Shown here piece after piece: positions 37,914-49,508 of a stretch of DNA of 64,000 nt. A program made the position numbers and the translations under genes. The stretch comes from Nephromyces sp. MM_2019. Lineage: Eukaryota > Apicomplexa > Aconoidasida > Nephromycida. Numbering within the stretch: the first letter of the stretch is position 1; every line of letters begins with the position of its first letter. The notes under the pieces are model-generated. The model was not told the DNA's origin. It did no database searches and saw only the letters and a list, made by a program, of their open reading frames with translations. The stretch lies in NCBI GenBank assembly GCA_015657535.1, contig JADHZB010001096.1, positions 188,685-252,684 on the forward strand, given 5' to 3'.

Positions 37914-40900
37914 CTACAAAGTAGATTCAACATTCACGGGCGCTCCAACAAGGCCGTACTTCGGGGGAACGGGTTTCCAAGCTTCATAGTTCCTGAAAAA
38001 AATATTTATTACATGTAATGACAAGGTATTCAAAAATTCATTAAACAGCTTTTTGAATAGACGTTACAAGGCAAGGTTTTTTTTTCCTACAATCAACAAT
38101 TCACAAGCTGCACAGACCGAAACAGCAGCAGTAAGTGTATAGTATGAGCTATTGCGTGTGCATTTTAGGTGCCTGTATTAGCGTGAAATCTCCGCATCTG
38201 TGATTGGTACACGAACATTAAAGTACACCCAATTCATTCATCTAGCAATACGACATAAGATCCATCTGAGCGCCCACGAGCTTACCAAAATAAGTCAATC
38301 CCAACTGGACCACTTTTGGAGATACCGTCAGACTTGATCGTGGCGAACTCATACTGGAAAAACGAGCATAGCGAAATTACAAATCATAAAATAACAATCT
38401 CGCAATGAAGCTAAAGGAGGAGAGTCATCAAACTGAGGAATGCACATTGAAGTACACATATGAAAATGGCGATCCATGAACGATCAATGATCCCACATAT
38501 GTCACACACGTAGGCTAAGAAAGGTTAGAAATCTTCACATATCAAGCGACTGGATAGACACAAAAAGATATAAAACTATATCATATGATGCACACACGCA
38601 GGTAAAGTAATGAAAAAAAACCGGTCGATTACTCTCCTACAGGAAAACTGCTTAGGAAAAAAATTTTGTTTTTCATGCGTGATGCTTCAATACAGAAGAG
38701 CAGTAAGCACTGATTCAGTTACCGTGTTAGATGATAGAGTATCCGAGGCGACAATTACTCTAGCGCACTTCACCAATAACTCGTAGGCCTCACTGCAAGC
38801 AAAATAATAGAGATGACACTAGCGTAGTCAAAAGCTATTGAGCATCTATTCCATTGGAAAGCCTTAAAGTTTCAAACTCTTCATTAAAAGAAAAATAACT
38901 TTCAATGCATGAAACGAAGCAAACAGACTTCTTTTCTGAATAGGAATAAGAGGATTTATGAAGCAAATATATTGAAAATTGCTTCATATAGCACATCATA
39001 ATTCTAATGCAGCACGAAGATTCTATGCAAGCTATATTTTACCATTGGAATATTCATGCATTAGAAGTAAGTCTAGTAGCAGAAGATTAGCACAATATTC
39101 ACAAATGGGCCGATACTTGAGCTGGCAAGCGATTCAGGCTCAAGGCAACTCTTCATTCAGCTCGAGCAAGGGGTTAAATTAGCAGACATAAAAGCAAAAA
39201 TACCACGTACACATCAGTGCAAGTTCGCAAGGATGCAGTTGGACGGCAGTTGGGGAAACGAGCATGCATGTGAACTAAACAATTGGCCAGTACCCTAAGC
39301 CCTTCTTTTCTACTAGACAGCCAAAGTATCAGAAAAAAACCGATATCCCAAATTCCCAAAGTTACTCAAGGAGCAAAAACTTCACTACATAATCAACCTC
39401 TAAGGAATACAGAAACGCGGCCATTATTCCTTGTAAGGAATTACAGCGCTGCTACCGGTTAATATAAAAAAACTCCTACCTTTCAGTGACTGCTGCGTGA
39501 TGCTCGTCGCGCAGAATAGTAAGAGCAAAATATGCCCCTAGACCTAAAAAACACACAAAAAAGAAGTTAAATGAATCACCGTAATGAGCAAGCAGGACCA
39601 ACAATCACTTCACTAATCAAACTCCTAAAGCACATAAATGAAGCCACATTTAACCATCAACTATAAAACACTATATTGTGTCACAAGAATAATATATGCT
39701 AATCAGAAAGCAATCAGATATCAGCCGGCATCATGTAAAAGCTAAGCTAAACAAAGCTTTAAAATACTAATAATTCATTTCAGCCTATCACAATGCACAG
39801 TAGAGCACCGCAAAAAACCATTGCCCTTAAGAAAAGCCGATATAAATCAGATACAGCATCAAACACTTCACCTGTGGCTACGAAGTTTTCCTTTATAGTT
39901 GATCCGTACATGTCACTCATCCCAACATACCTACGCAGAAACAAAAGAATCAAGCCAAATTATTTGTGCTTCTTCTAAAATTTGTAAAAAAACAAAATCA
40001 GCACGTATTATCTGATCACTGACAGGATGTATCTCTACTAATTAAGGAAAAGATAAATATTTTCCATCTAAAGAAAGTGACTTTCAATGCAATAGGATAC
40101 CTTTCAAATTACCTTCTGAGCACTTATTTGCAAACAGCAAACAGAAAAAATAGATTGTCTTGTCCAAAAAAAATTGAATTCGCGGGCTAAATCACCAGAT
40201 TCTTGTTTCGATGCTCTTAATAAATCTTTGGAATTATTAGCTGCCTCATATACAACAACCATTCTACCTCTTTCATAGAGCACGCACACCAATAGGATGA
40301 CTAAGGCAAAAACTTCAGGGTATCAACACTCATTATAAAGTAAAAATGGAATAAAATGATACCATGGGGGGAAGAAAAAAGAGCGAACCGCAAAGTCGAG
40401 CTTACTGCTGTCATTACACTAAAACTCAAGCGTAGATGCTAGCATGCGAAGTTGAGAAGCACACAAAAGAATAACATAACTACTATACATGTATACTTTC
40501 AGAAAAACTTACTTGAACAGACATTGATGCTCTAAATAAAAAATTGACAATATCATTCATATAAACATAAAAAGACAAGAGTTTCGGGTTGACGTTATCA
40601 GCTAGCATGAAACCCCCCTTAACTGACGGTATCTCATCATCATAGCCCACAATAACGACACTCTGCCAAAGAGGATTAATATTACTCCTATTTTTGTATT
40701 GAATTTGCTGGACCATAGAAGCATACTGGGGAGTAGTCAGCTTAAAATTATCCTGCTTAGACCAGTCGGAGATAAAACGCTGGCGCATAGCATTGGACAG
40801 CTCTTGGGCATCCGATAGGTCGCCATCGCAGGCTACAATAGTGTGTGTGCCAATATCAGCAAATCTGTGAATGTTCCTGAACCTCTTTGAAGACCCATAA

Positions 40901-42257
40901 GTGGCTGCAAAAAAGAAATAAATTAAGTCAAAAACAACACGGTGCATCACGTTCATTAAGAAGCTAAGAATACATCAAAGGCGTTGGACGCGCCGAACAA
41001 GCGAAATTGAGTGGAGAATGGAATACACGAGGAGCTAGATTTTTAGAAGAAATTAATACAAGAAATTCGGTGATATACTTGATAATATTAAAAGCACCAT
41101 TAAACAAAGGATGATAAAAAAATCCATTCTAGGCATTTTAAAAGTATTACTAAACTAAGGATGATGAAACTCGATCTTTGGCGTTTTACATGCATTATTA
41201 AGCTACGGATGAAACAAAAATCGATTGTAGGTATGTTGCAATCCCATAGCAGCAGCATAACCAAAGCATAACCACATTAGTAGCGATTCGACATACGTGA
41301 AATTATGATTTTTCATTATCTACTTTCAGGAGGGAAAAATAGCAAGAATGGAAAGCTAAAGACAAGCCATTCACGGACTGGGACTTCAAATATTTTCCGG
41401 TATCCGCTTATAACAGAATAAAGGGGCTGCAGTTTAAACGAAATGTCTCTCGAAAGCTCGGAGAAAGAAAAGTCCAAAAAAGCTAACTCACCCAACAAAA
41501 TACACCCAAATTCTCCTCAATAGTGATGAAATTTATTTTAATGCAAGAGACAATGCAGATAGAACAGCTTTAGGAACTACTGTGACAATAGAAAATCTTT
41601 AAATTATAAATATAATACTCGATCACAAATCTTCTATAGTCAAAAATGAAGCTCTTTTATCTGCTGCTTCAATCAACAGTGCGGATATATTCAAACTTAT
41701 TTTAGAAAATTTTGAAGATAAAATCAAACGTATATTTTCATTGGAAACCTTTAATGAATTAAAAAGTGTATTATTGAGTGTATTTTCAAAATTTTTTATC
41801 AATTGATAATTCCAATTCTGTTCTATAAAGAGTCATGCCAGACACATTGGTAATAGTGGCTTGCCATTACACAACAAACACTCGCTTCAACAGAAAAAGC
41901 CACCTATAGAAAGAAGCCTTCGATATTTTGAACGTGGTATACAAAAAAGGGGCCCTGCCTCTAAACGCTAAGCCCTCACTCCAAACGAATTAAGACAAGC
42001 AGTTGAAACTAGACGCCAAAGCTGAGGAAAGTTGCATAGCGAAAGCTAGAATGACAACAAAAAAATTACCTCAACTATTTACCTATAGTGTCTGCCATTA
42101 TCATAACTCCCTTGTCAAAGGTGGCAGCCACGACAGTGGCGGTAGAGACTAGAGGCATCAACGTCATAGTATTTATATCTTGGCTCTCCTTGGAAGAATT
42201 GCCAAGAAATGAACTCAGTTCAGCAGCATTGCTGCGAGGCAGCGCGTGGTAATTCAT
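37914..42257 (-). CDS. PSMB4: 20S proteasome subunit beta type-4 (beta7)
   Basis: Non-catalytic beta7 subunit of the 20S core particle. Exons: 42257-42083, 40904-40513, 39930-39872, 39543-39480, 38792-38723, 38353-38286, 37992-37914 (TAG). Signature pieces: TATVVAATFDKGVMIMADT where the mature chain should begin, YGSSKRFRNIHRF, NPLWQSVVIVGYDD (human SKMNPLWNTMVIGGY), MSDMYGSTIKENFVATGLGAY (human LATGYGAY), HHAAVTE, KCARVIVASD, and a C-terminal tail with KPVPPKYG. The Thr-Gly of active subunits is replaced by Thr-Ala, fitting an inactive beta7. All joints are phase-matched except 40513/39930, where the frames disagree: either a tiny exon is missing between them or exon 2 ends earlier. As drawn, exon 2 also carries about 30 residues beyond GYDDEIPSVKGG that other beta7 proteins lack. 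An upstream acceptor near 42288 allows an alternative 5' exon. Confidence 0.92.
41099..41240. repeat. Degenerate tandem repeat, 47-48 bp unit, 3 copies
   Basis: Units start at about 41099, 41146 and 41194. Each contains ATTA-CTAA-GGATGA followed by an A-rich spacer, TC(C/G)AT(T/C), TAGG or TTGG, and a T-rich end (GGCATTTT, GGCGTTTT, GGTATGTT). The array lies in the first intron (42082-40905) of the beta7 gene. Confidence 0.75.
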
Positions 42258-43575
42258 TCTTTTGATGGCACAACGGATAGGGCCTAAAGAAGTAAAAACA
42301 ACGTGGAAACATGGGAATTTATGTGTAAAAGAATAGAAGATCACATACAGAAGGATATTTATTCATCCAGGCTCAGCAGAATCTTGTGAAAATATGAAGT
42401 CTAAACTACTACTAAAAGTCGTATCAACTTTTCATAAAAAAAAAAATTTTTACTGGCACTAGTAGATGCAGATTTGTTGCTCAGAGCTAGTCACCATGCC
42501 GAAGCTATATTTACAAATAGTGCCATATATAAGTTTAAGCCTGAAATTTTTTTCTTCACATGTACACTCAGATTCGCATATTTTTGTAGCATTTATTCAT
42601 CAACAAAAAAAGCAGAGGCATTGGCTTCCAGCCAGATCGAAGAATAAAAGGTGAAATATTCATCTAGTGTTACGCTATATTCGCTCAGTAATTAAAGTAA
42701 TCATTCCTACGTGCTTCTTAAGCTTAAAATGAAAAAATTTACACCCAATAAGGCACCGAAAGTTTTGGTTCATATTGTTGGATGGTTATACTCACGCTAT
42801 TATCGCCAATGCGAGAATCACTGGGTAGGAAAGTATACCTCTACAAAACTTCATATATGTTATCCGAGCGCTTGCAAAGAACCAACCATCATACCAAACA
42901 ATAAAAAACAAAAATATATTCAATGTTCAAAATAACACAGGTCGACGGAGTCAGTAGATAGATTCCACGTGAAAGCTACTGGGAAATATCACTAGGTCCA
43001 ACGAGCGGCATTTCCTGTAACTACTACAACTACGCCTCTTCAAGATAGTTGGGAAAGAAGAAACACAGAGTAAAGACATGCAGAACCCAGACAGATGCAT
43101 AACATTTGCCGTCCAGGTCATAAAGATTATCTTTGACCAGTGACCTTCAAATCAAACGAGGCATGGACCATGAAGCAGACGCAATAAGAAGAGCATATGC
43201 AGATGCTGCCAATCACATCAAATATAAGGGAAAAACCCACTCTTTGAAGATAGAAGCTCAACTAAAAATTTGAAAACACATATTCGGCCATTTACCGACA
43301 AACCGAGAGTTTTAATTCCCCTTAACCTTTCAATGGAAAGTTGCGTACAGGTCGAATTTATACAGGAGCAAGCGGTGAACAGCTAACAGAAGGCGTACAG
43401 TGAATGCACCGCGATTCAATATTTATCGGAAAAGATATGCGCACACATACGAATAAATCGGAAAAAGAAGGATGGGAAAAACGGTAAAATAGGTTATTTC
43501 TCCTGTGCTTTGTCAGCTTTCAAAAGGTGTGTTTTCCAATAGGAATTCGGCACTCGCTAAGCTACGCAAGTAAAT
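42258..43575. other. Divergent intergenic region between beta7 and the 43.6-kb candidate
   Basis: The beta7 gene reads left from 42257 and the candidate membrane protein reads right from 43576, so this is a shared upstream region. Sequence is A-rich to ~43.4 kb. ORFs of 62-74 codons at 42466-42654 and 42711-42935 have no recognisable motif. No promoter element could be assigned with confidence. Confidence 0.45.
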
Positions 43576-44027
43576 ATGCGTGTAACCGGGGACCCTTTTG
43601 CCGGTGTGCTTGTACTACTCGTGGCTATCAACGTGTGTATTCTGTTCGCAGGAGCTTTCGACTTTTCCTGTGAGTAGGTGAATCTCGTAAGCTCAAACCT
43701 AGCGGCAATTTGACATTCCCCCTAAGAGACCGAAGTTTTGCTTTCAGCTACAAAATTCGGGCTATTTATAGTACCAGAAATTCAAGTCGATTTAGGGGGC
43801 ATTGTTTCAATCTCAAATTTAGCACTCCTAGACCTTCGAAATGGGTGCGGTAAATAAGTGAGCAGCAAGGCAATGAATTGCATGGGGGCTGCTCCTCAGG
43901 TTTAGCCATAAAATTTGATGATTTAGGTGGATATAGAAAAGGTACTTGTGAAGTTAGGAGCCTCGCCACTTTGGCTGTACTTCGGCTATGTGAATGGGTT
44001 AAGGACCCATATCATGCATATCAATGA
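43576..44027 (+). CDS. Candidate small membrane protein, unknown family
   Basis: Three exons with good splice signals and matching phases: 43576-43669 (donor TTCCT|GTGAGT), 43748-43849 (acceptor TTTGCTTTCAG, donor G|GTAAAT), 43900-44027 (acceptor GCTCCTCAG; TGA). Introns are 78 and 50 nt. The 107-residue product starts MRVTGDPF and has one strong N-terminal hydrophobic segment (AGVLVLLVAINVCILFAG), so it is probably a signal-anchored or single-pass protein. The following part is FGLFIVPEIQVDLGGIVSIS and GLAIKFDDLGGYRKGTCEV, with a weaker hydrophobic run (LATLAVLRL). Local strand composition switches to T-rich on plus here, as expected. A further terminal exon at about 45057-45197 (ending LVHSSQT) could belong to a longer form, but the linking exons are not convincing. 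No family recognised. Confidence 0.45.
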
Positions 44028-46836
44028 ACTCTGGAATTTCCACCTACACTTGTTTTTAAATGGCTATACACTCTTTTCTCTCTAGTAAGCGCATCCAATT
44101 TACAGACTGTAAGCTTGGAAAGCGAAAATTTTTTTAGCAAAGTAAGTTACAGACCTGCAAACAAGGCGATTAATAGCTAGATATAAAGCTTGCTCAGCTA
44201 TATGTACTTGAATAAAAGCAAAATGGGAAAATTATCACGAAAAACTGAAATCTAATAACTCTTGAAAGCACTTGCACATTTCTAAAACATTTCAGTAACG
44301 CTTGGACACCATAGATCTGAGTAGTAAAAACTTTGCGCCAGCACCTACGCCTGCTGCTCACGCTGATCTTTCTCTTAAAGCATTTTTTCCCCTTTTTGAT
44401 TAACATTGGTAGTTGGACTTAAAGCTTATTGCCTTTTCAACATGCTCTTCATTGTACCTATGCCTATAAATGTCTAGTTTCATTTGAAACTTAAATGTCT
44501 CTTCTTTGCATTATGCATGAAGCACTCTATTCCATTTTATTCTACAACTTATTTTATACTGTGCTGAAAAAGCACATTAGGGATGCAGCTTGAAATGCCA
44601 GAGGCCTTATCATAACTTTTTAATGCTCACTAGAGTTTTATACAACGTATTTACTGGATCTTCCATGCGTGGTGCCCGAGGTATGATGTTACCGAGACGC
44701 GTAAAAGCTATTTTATCCGCTTTAATTTCTGCTGGATTTAATCTATTTTTTTGAGAAATCGTAACATTTTCAGTTTGTCCAACTCCTAGTATTATCTAAA
44801 ACGAGCTTTGTGACTGCAAATATCCTAAATTTTTTGTTCTCTGAGTATTATAAAAACCATCCAGGATACCAGAAAGCTGCTACTAAGTGATAATAGCTCT
44901 ACCAACACGCTAGAAGTACGGTGACTGAATAAACATTGCATATTGCGTACTAGCGGTATAATTGACTAGTAAAATAACCTACTAGTTATAGCATACACCC
45001 TTTGATGGTCTATTGTGAACCAAGAGCACGCGAGAGCAATATTTTTATACATAAAAGTAATAAGGCAAACTATACATTCACCGAAGAAAACGCGCGATGA
45101 TATCAGTAGTCCGCATCCTGATGCCATGGCAACTATCGCGCCCCTTTCTTTGTATGAAAGAAAAGGAGCTAGTCTTGTGCATAGCTCGCAAACGTAGACT
45201 GTTACCACAAGTCATTTCAAAAATGAATAGGAAAAAAAGTACATTCCTGTGGTAATCCGAGAGACTCGAGTACTTCTGAAAACTGATTGCTGCATTAAAT
45301 GCACGTCTCTTGATATACTGCACTAATGATTATAAATTCATCGAAAAGGAATCAGTTTCACTTGTTTTATGGCCCCTGTAGGCAGTGATTCTTGCATCCC
45401 AAGACTAGGCAAATAAACGAATTTACAAGGCACAAAGCCCTGCCAGTAGATAATTTCCCTTTTTCTATGATCCTCGGATACTCCAAGAATTAATGAAAGT
45501 CATGAGAGCAGGCAAATAGAGAGAGGTAGCTGTTGACCGTGCCTCAGCTATTAAGACAGGACAATAATTGTAGCAATTCGTCGTAAATAAGACTATAAGG
45601 GTTTCATACTTATTATCAAAAGCACGTGGTAAAACAAGGATACGCTTATTTCCATGCCTCTTCCATTCTCGCATCCAATCCTATACCATAGACAACTTTA
45701 AACTCAATGAAATTCGTTGTTCGCAGTAAGGGAGTTCCACACAGTAAAATGGGGTAAAAACCAGTCTTTCAGACTTTAGTTTAGTATTTTTAAGCCACAG
45801 CTGCGCAAGATTGAAGAGTTTCCGGCGCGGTTTTTCGATAAGCAATCATGTCGGTGATACACGTGCCACATTTGAATGAGCATCCACCGGAGGACAAAAT
45901 AAATGACTCACTATCTGGCATTCTGTGTGAAAGCAAACAATGTATTATCCTCAATATGATATCAGGAGTCGAAAGAAATTATAACCAGAGCTCTTCCACT
46001 ACCCATTGTTTATTTTATCATCTTTTTATTCTTATTCAAGCCAAACGATGACTGTGTGGGTGGTGAAGTTCCAACATTTGGTTAAACTGCTAAAATTTAA
46101 GCAGCATAACATTAGTGGATTAGTTTTCAAATAATGGTACTCCGCTTGCACCGTTGCTAATACAACGTTTGATGTAGCTTTTATTTTTAAAAAGGGAGAG
46201 ACTCGTGTGGGCTCAGAACACCTGTTTCTAACGGCTAAATTGTACAAACAAATATTTTTGGATGCCGAAAATGGTACGCTACAATGGAGCGAGATCATCC
46301 ATTTACACCACTGCGGGATAATATTCATATATGCAGGGGTGCCATTGCTTCCATAATTTTGGAGAGGAGTGAGTGGGCAGAAAGCAGAAATCTTGTACAA
46401 TGCTAGTTTGCTAGGCTTGCAGCAAGTGCCTTTCATTATTCACAAAGCATTGACTAGGGGCTTTAATATTCATACATTGCAAATCGGGCTACAAGGAAGT
46501 TCAGTAAATATGTAAAAAGCTGTAAGAAGAATGCTAAACTTAGTATCGCTATCCGCCAAAGCAACTATACTGGGCCGCATCATGTAATGATGCTCATCTT
46601 TCCTTGTGCGACACACAAAGGATGCAGTTCTACCACGAAAATCTTGTTCATAGCCCGGATATGCTTTGAATACCCTAAAACAAGCATGAGGCTGCCTTCA
46701 AAAAACCTGGGGCCTCAGTTATTATTTTTCTCCTTATGGGATAAAGAGTGTAGTTCAAACGTAGCCCTAAATTTCCGCTGAAATGAAATTTTGCAGCGTT
46801 GCAATTGGCGTCCCTACTTAATATGTTTACATTCCA
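44028..46836. other. Unassigned stretch with scattered exon-like open frames
   Basis: Plus-strand candidates include about 45057-45197 (ending at a TAG after LVHSSQT), an ATG at 45848 (MSVIHVPHLNEHPPEDK), and an open stretch at about 46170-46360 containing LFLTAKLYKQIFLDAENG. The last overlaps a 134-codon minus-strand ORF (46032-46436), so at most one of the two is real. None shows a known domain and I could not assemble a convincing model. The A-plus-T balance is mixed, so strand composition does not decide the direction. Confidence 0.35.
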
Positions 46837-47124
46837 TCAAGCATCCGGTGCTTTGCAGTATCTGTCGCTAAAGTAAGTGTCAGACCAGCACCACCACATT
46901 CCTCGATTTCCGTAGTTTCGTCCTGCATCTAATTCGAACCCCCCTGCGATAGCTGGGTTAGCTGCAGACTCCGCTGATTCATATATCTGACAGCAATTGC
47001 ATCCTAGTGGTCCAGAAAAGTGCACCTGTCCTGGAGGGTTACTATTTTTATATAAGCTAGGCACAATCAGATAGAGAATCAGAAGAGTCCAAGTTAAGAT
47101 CTGCAAAAACGTTGAATATTTCAA
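46837..47124 (-). CDS. Candidate small secreted Cys/Trp-rich protein
   Basis: Uninterrupted 95-codon ORF. The N-terminus looks like a signal peptide or anchor: MKYSTFLQ followed by ILTWTLLILYLIVPSLY. The remaining ~65 residues are polar with clustered Cys and Trp (GPLGCNCCQIYES, then GMWWCWSDTYFSDRYC), a pattern suggestive of a disulfide-bonded secreted peptide. No family is recognised. The same DNA is partly open on the other strand, and an ORF of this length can occur by chance, so the case rests on the signal-peptide-like start and the Cys pattern. A CAG|GTGCAC site could split it. Confidence 0.35.
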   Translation of the reverse strand: MKYSTFLQILTWTLLILYLIVPSLYKNSNPPGQVHFSGPLGCNCCQIYESAESAANPAIAGGFELDAGRNYGNRGMWWCWSDTYFSDRYCKAPDA

Positions 47125-48217
47125 AATGTTACGGCTAGCTTAATGTGAATATAACCTTCACCATGAAATTATATCTTTTAGTACTGCATAAGATGCTGGG
47201 AGCCACGAGATTAAGGTCAGGCAGGCTTCAACTTTATGCGTTAAGCTCTATTAATGTGATAAATATTACTAAGAAAACTTCTGAAATAGTACATAGTGAA
47301 ACTTTACTAATGCTTATATCCCCTCTCAAATTTTCACTTGCTCTTCATTCTCATCTTGAGCAATTTTGAGAGCATTTCAAAGAAAATTATAACTAGTGTA
47401 AGCAAGTGCTGCCCTGCTATCAAGGCACTAGTACACAGGTGATTCAGTTAAAAAATTATTCCTTATTTTAGGGCGCACATAACTGGTACAGAGATTCCCA
47501 TGAAAAGTAGAATACAAAGATTTTTCGTATACTCCTTGTTTCAGGATACTTTGCACTAAGTTAAAGAACTATAAGCCTGCATTTATTCATAGTAATTAAC
47601 ATCTAGTGGGCTATGCCAACTTTTGATATAGCAGTGAGTGACTGGTAGAAACCGTGTCATCCCAGAACTTCAGTACAATATGCAACAGCAACTTGAAATT
47701 TTCAAAATTTGAGCTTTTTGGATATTTTTCTGCTGGAAAGGGCTGCTATCCATGGAAGCAGAAAATTCTACTTTAACTTCGTGTTCGTATTCTGCATTAC
47801 AAAAAAAACCTGAATGGATTTGATGCACTATACAGCGCAAAAATCACGACCTTGTATTACCCAAAAAACTTTTTCATCTTAAGTTTCCAATCATAAAAAA
47901 GTTACCGCTGGAAAGCACTATAAATATAGGATAAAAGCAGCATTAATTCTCAGTTGAAGATGTAATAAAGCTAAGCAAAAAAATTCTACGAGTAAGCCTT
48001 CAAGTTCATGTCGAAAGTTTCTAGGTAAATCGAAGTTTTTTCTATTGTTGACATTGATTTTCCTGTATTTACCTAGCGGTCGGAAACCATTTTACTCTAC
48101 CTCTACTTTATGTTAAAAAATCAGCCCGAAGATCTTAGCTGTGTTATACCCAAGTTCCTGCCTAATATATTAATTTTTCGGTTGCTCAACGTACAAAATA
48201 AATTTTTAACTTTTTAC
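47125..48217. other. Unassigned stretch between two minus-strand candidates
   Basis: Mainly A-rich on plus (T-rich on minus). One minus-strand open stretch follows a strong acceptor (T-tract then AATGCAG) near 47798 and could be an exon, but its entry phase does not match the upstream candidate gene. Otherwise nothing is recognised. Confidence 0.4.
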
Positions 48218-49321
48218 TTAAAATAAAATCAAGCCTTTGCAAAAACTAACCAGGCCTATCATGCACGAAAGCCGAACAATCCACTCCCTCATTGATACTT
48301 TACATGGAGGTCGCCCATCAGCTTCACATAGGTATTTTATAAAACGAATCAACCTGCCTTTTTTTCCGGCTGCAGGGATACGTTTAGCCAGTTGCTCCAC
48401 ACGTTTTTCAGTGCCTCTCTTCTCTACAACGAAATTGAGAAAAATGTTTAAGATCAGCTAGAAGAAATTTAAAGCAGCTCAATGAGGTTGAGAAGGTAAA
48501 CTAGTATACACACTATAGATTCACTTTGTGAAACATAATGCCTAGCAGTAACAGATTCCGCTTATTAACTTTTACGAGCAAAATCTTCTATTGAAATATC
48601 TAGCAAGGACAGAGAAAGCAAATCCAAAATTTATGCGCTGTTGTTATTTTTTCTTCATTCTTAGTCTCTTGAATATTCATAGATAATTTATAACTTCGTA
48701 AAGATTCATTTTTCATGCTTCACAAATAGAATCTTTGATATTGCACAGCCTATTTCTAACCAATTAATATACTGAACCCCAAAAATGACCCCTCTACACA
48801 TTGACGAGACTAGCAACACTGAGTCAGACATGATTCAGCGCCCTATACATATCAAGAAAATATCTTCGGCTTTCTACTCAATTTCAATATTATTAAAGCA
48901 CATGTAGTATACAAACCTCGTGCAGTTGATTGCACGAAGTTTTGTAGGATATAGCAAGCTTGCACTAGTTTTACTGCTATCCAAAAAGCTAATTTTTTAA
49001 GGCAAAAATTACCAAATTAATTCCATATTTTATAGGAAATGTCATCTGCATGATAAAGATAGCACCACCAAGCAAGTTGGAAACTATGAGAAGCATATCC
49101 ATAATATGTTTAAGATGAGTCTTTAGACGTTACAAGCAATGCTCTTTGTTAGAAAAAAATTATATTATACGTAAAGCTGGAAATATGGCAAAGCTTAAGC
49201 GTTATACAAATCTTTTATGGCCGTAATATATATATAAACACAACATCAGGTTGCATTTGCTTAATCACAAAAGAAGCAACCTACGGTGGGAACTGTTGAA
49301 TCTAAAAAGATTGCACGTCAT
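48218..49321 (-). CDS. Candidate micro-exon gene, unknown function
   Basis: Six exons join in phase: 49321-49285, 48988-48917, 48793-48761, 48599-48576, 48541-48525, 48457-48218 (TAA), about 140 residues. The last exon is the most convincing: it follows a pyrimidine-rich acceptor (AATTTCTTCTAG) and encodes a hydrophobic start (NIFLNFVVEKRG) and then a basic segment (QLAKRIPAAGKKGRLIRFIK) with LCEADGRPPCK. The upstream exons of 17-72 nt include hydrophobic pieces (FWIAVKLVQACYIL). It starts ~190 bp downstream of the rhomboid stop on the same strand. Exons of 17 and 24 nt are hard to trust by eye. An alternative frame through 48988-48917 contains YPTKLRA, like a transporter loop, but leads to a stop in the next exon. 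Confidence 0.3.
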
Positions 49322-49508
49322 AGCAAGGGTCCAATTTTTTAAGTAGCTCTAAAATGCGGATTTAATAATAAAAAAAGTAAAAAACTCCCAAAATTAGAAA
49401 AAAATTTATTACTCTATCCTATTAATCGATACATAACATATTATGCGAATTCATGATATTTTTTTCACCACTAGGATCATATTTAAATTACATATATAAC
49501 TTCTTCCT

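Noticed and set aside
46925..46945. TTCGAACC string resembling a tRNA T-arm
   Set aside because: The stem bases do not pair, and the string lies inside an open reading frame.
48761..48988. Major-facilitator transporter loop (YPTKLRA) in an alternative minus frame
   Set aside because: Entry phase does not match any upstream exon, and the frame hits a stop at the next splice joint.
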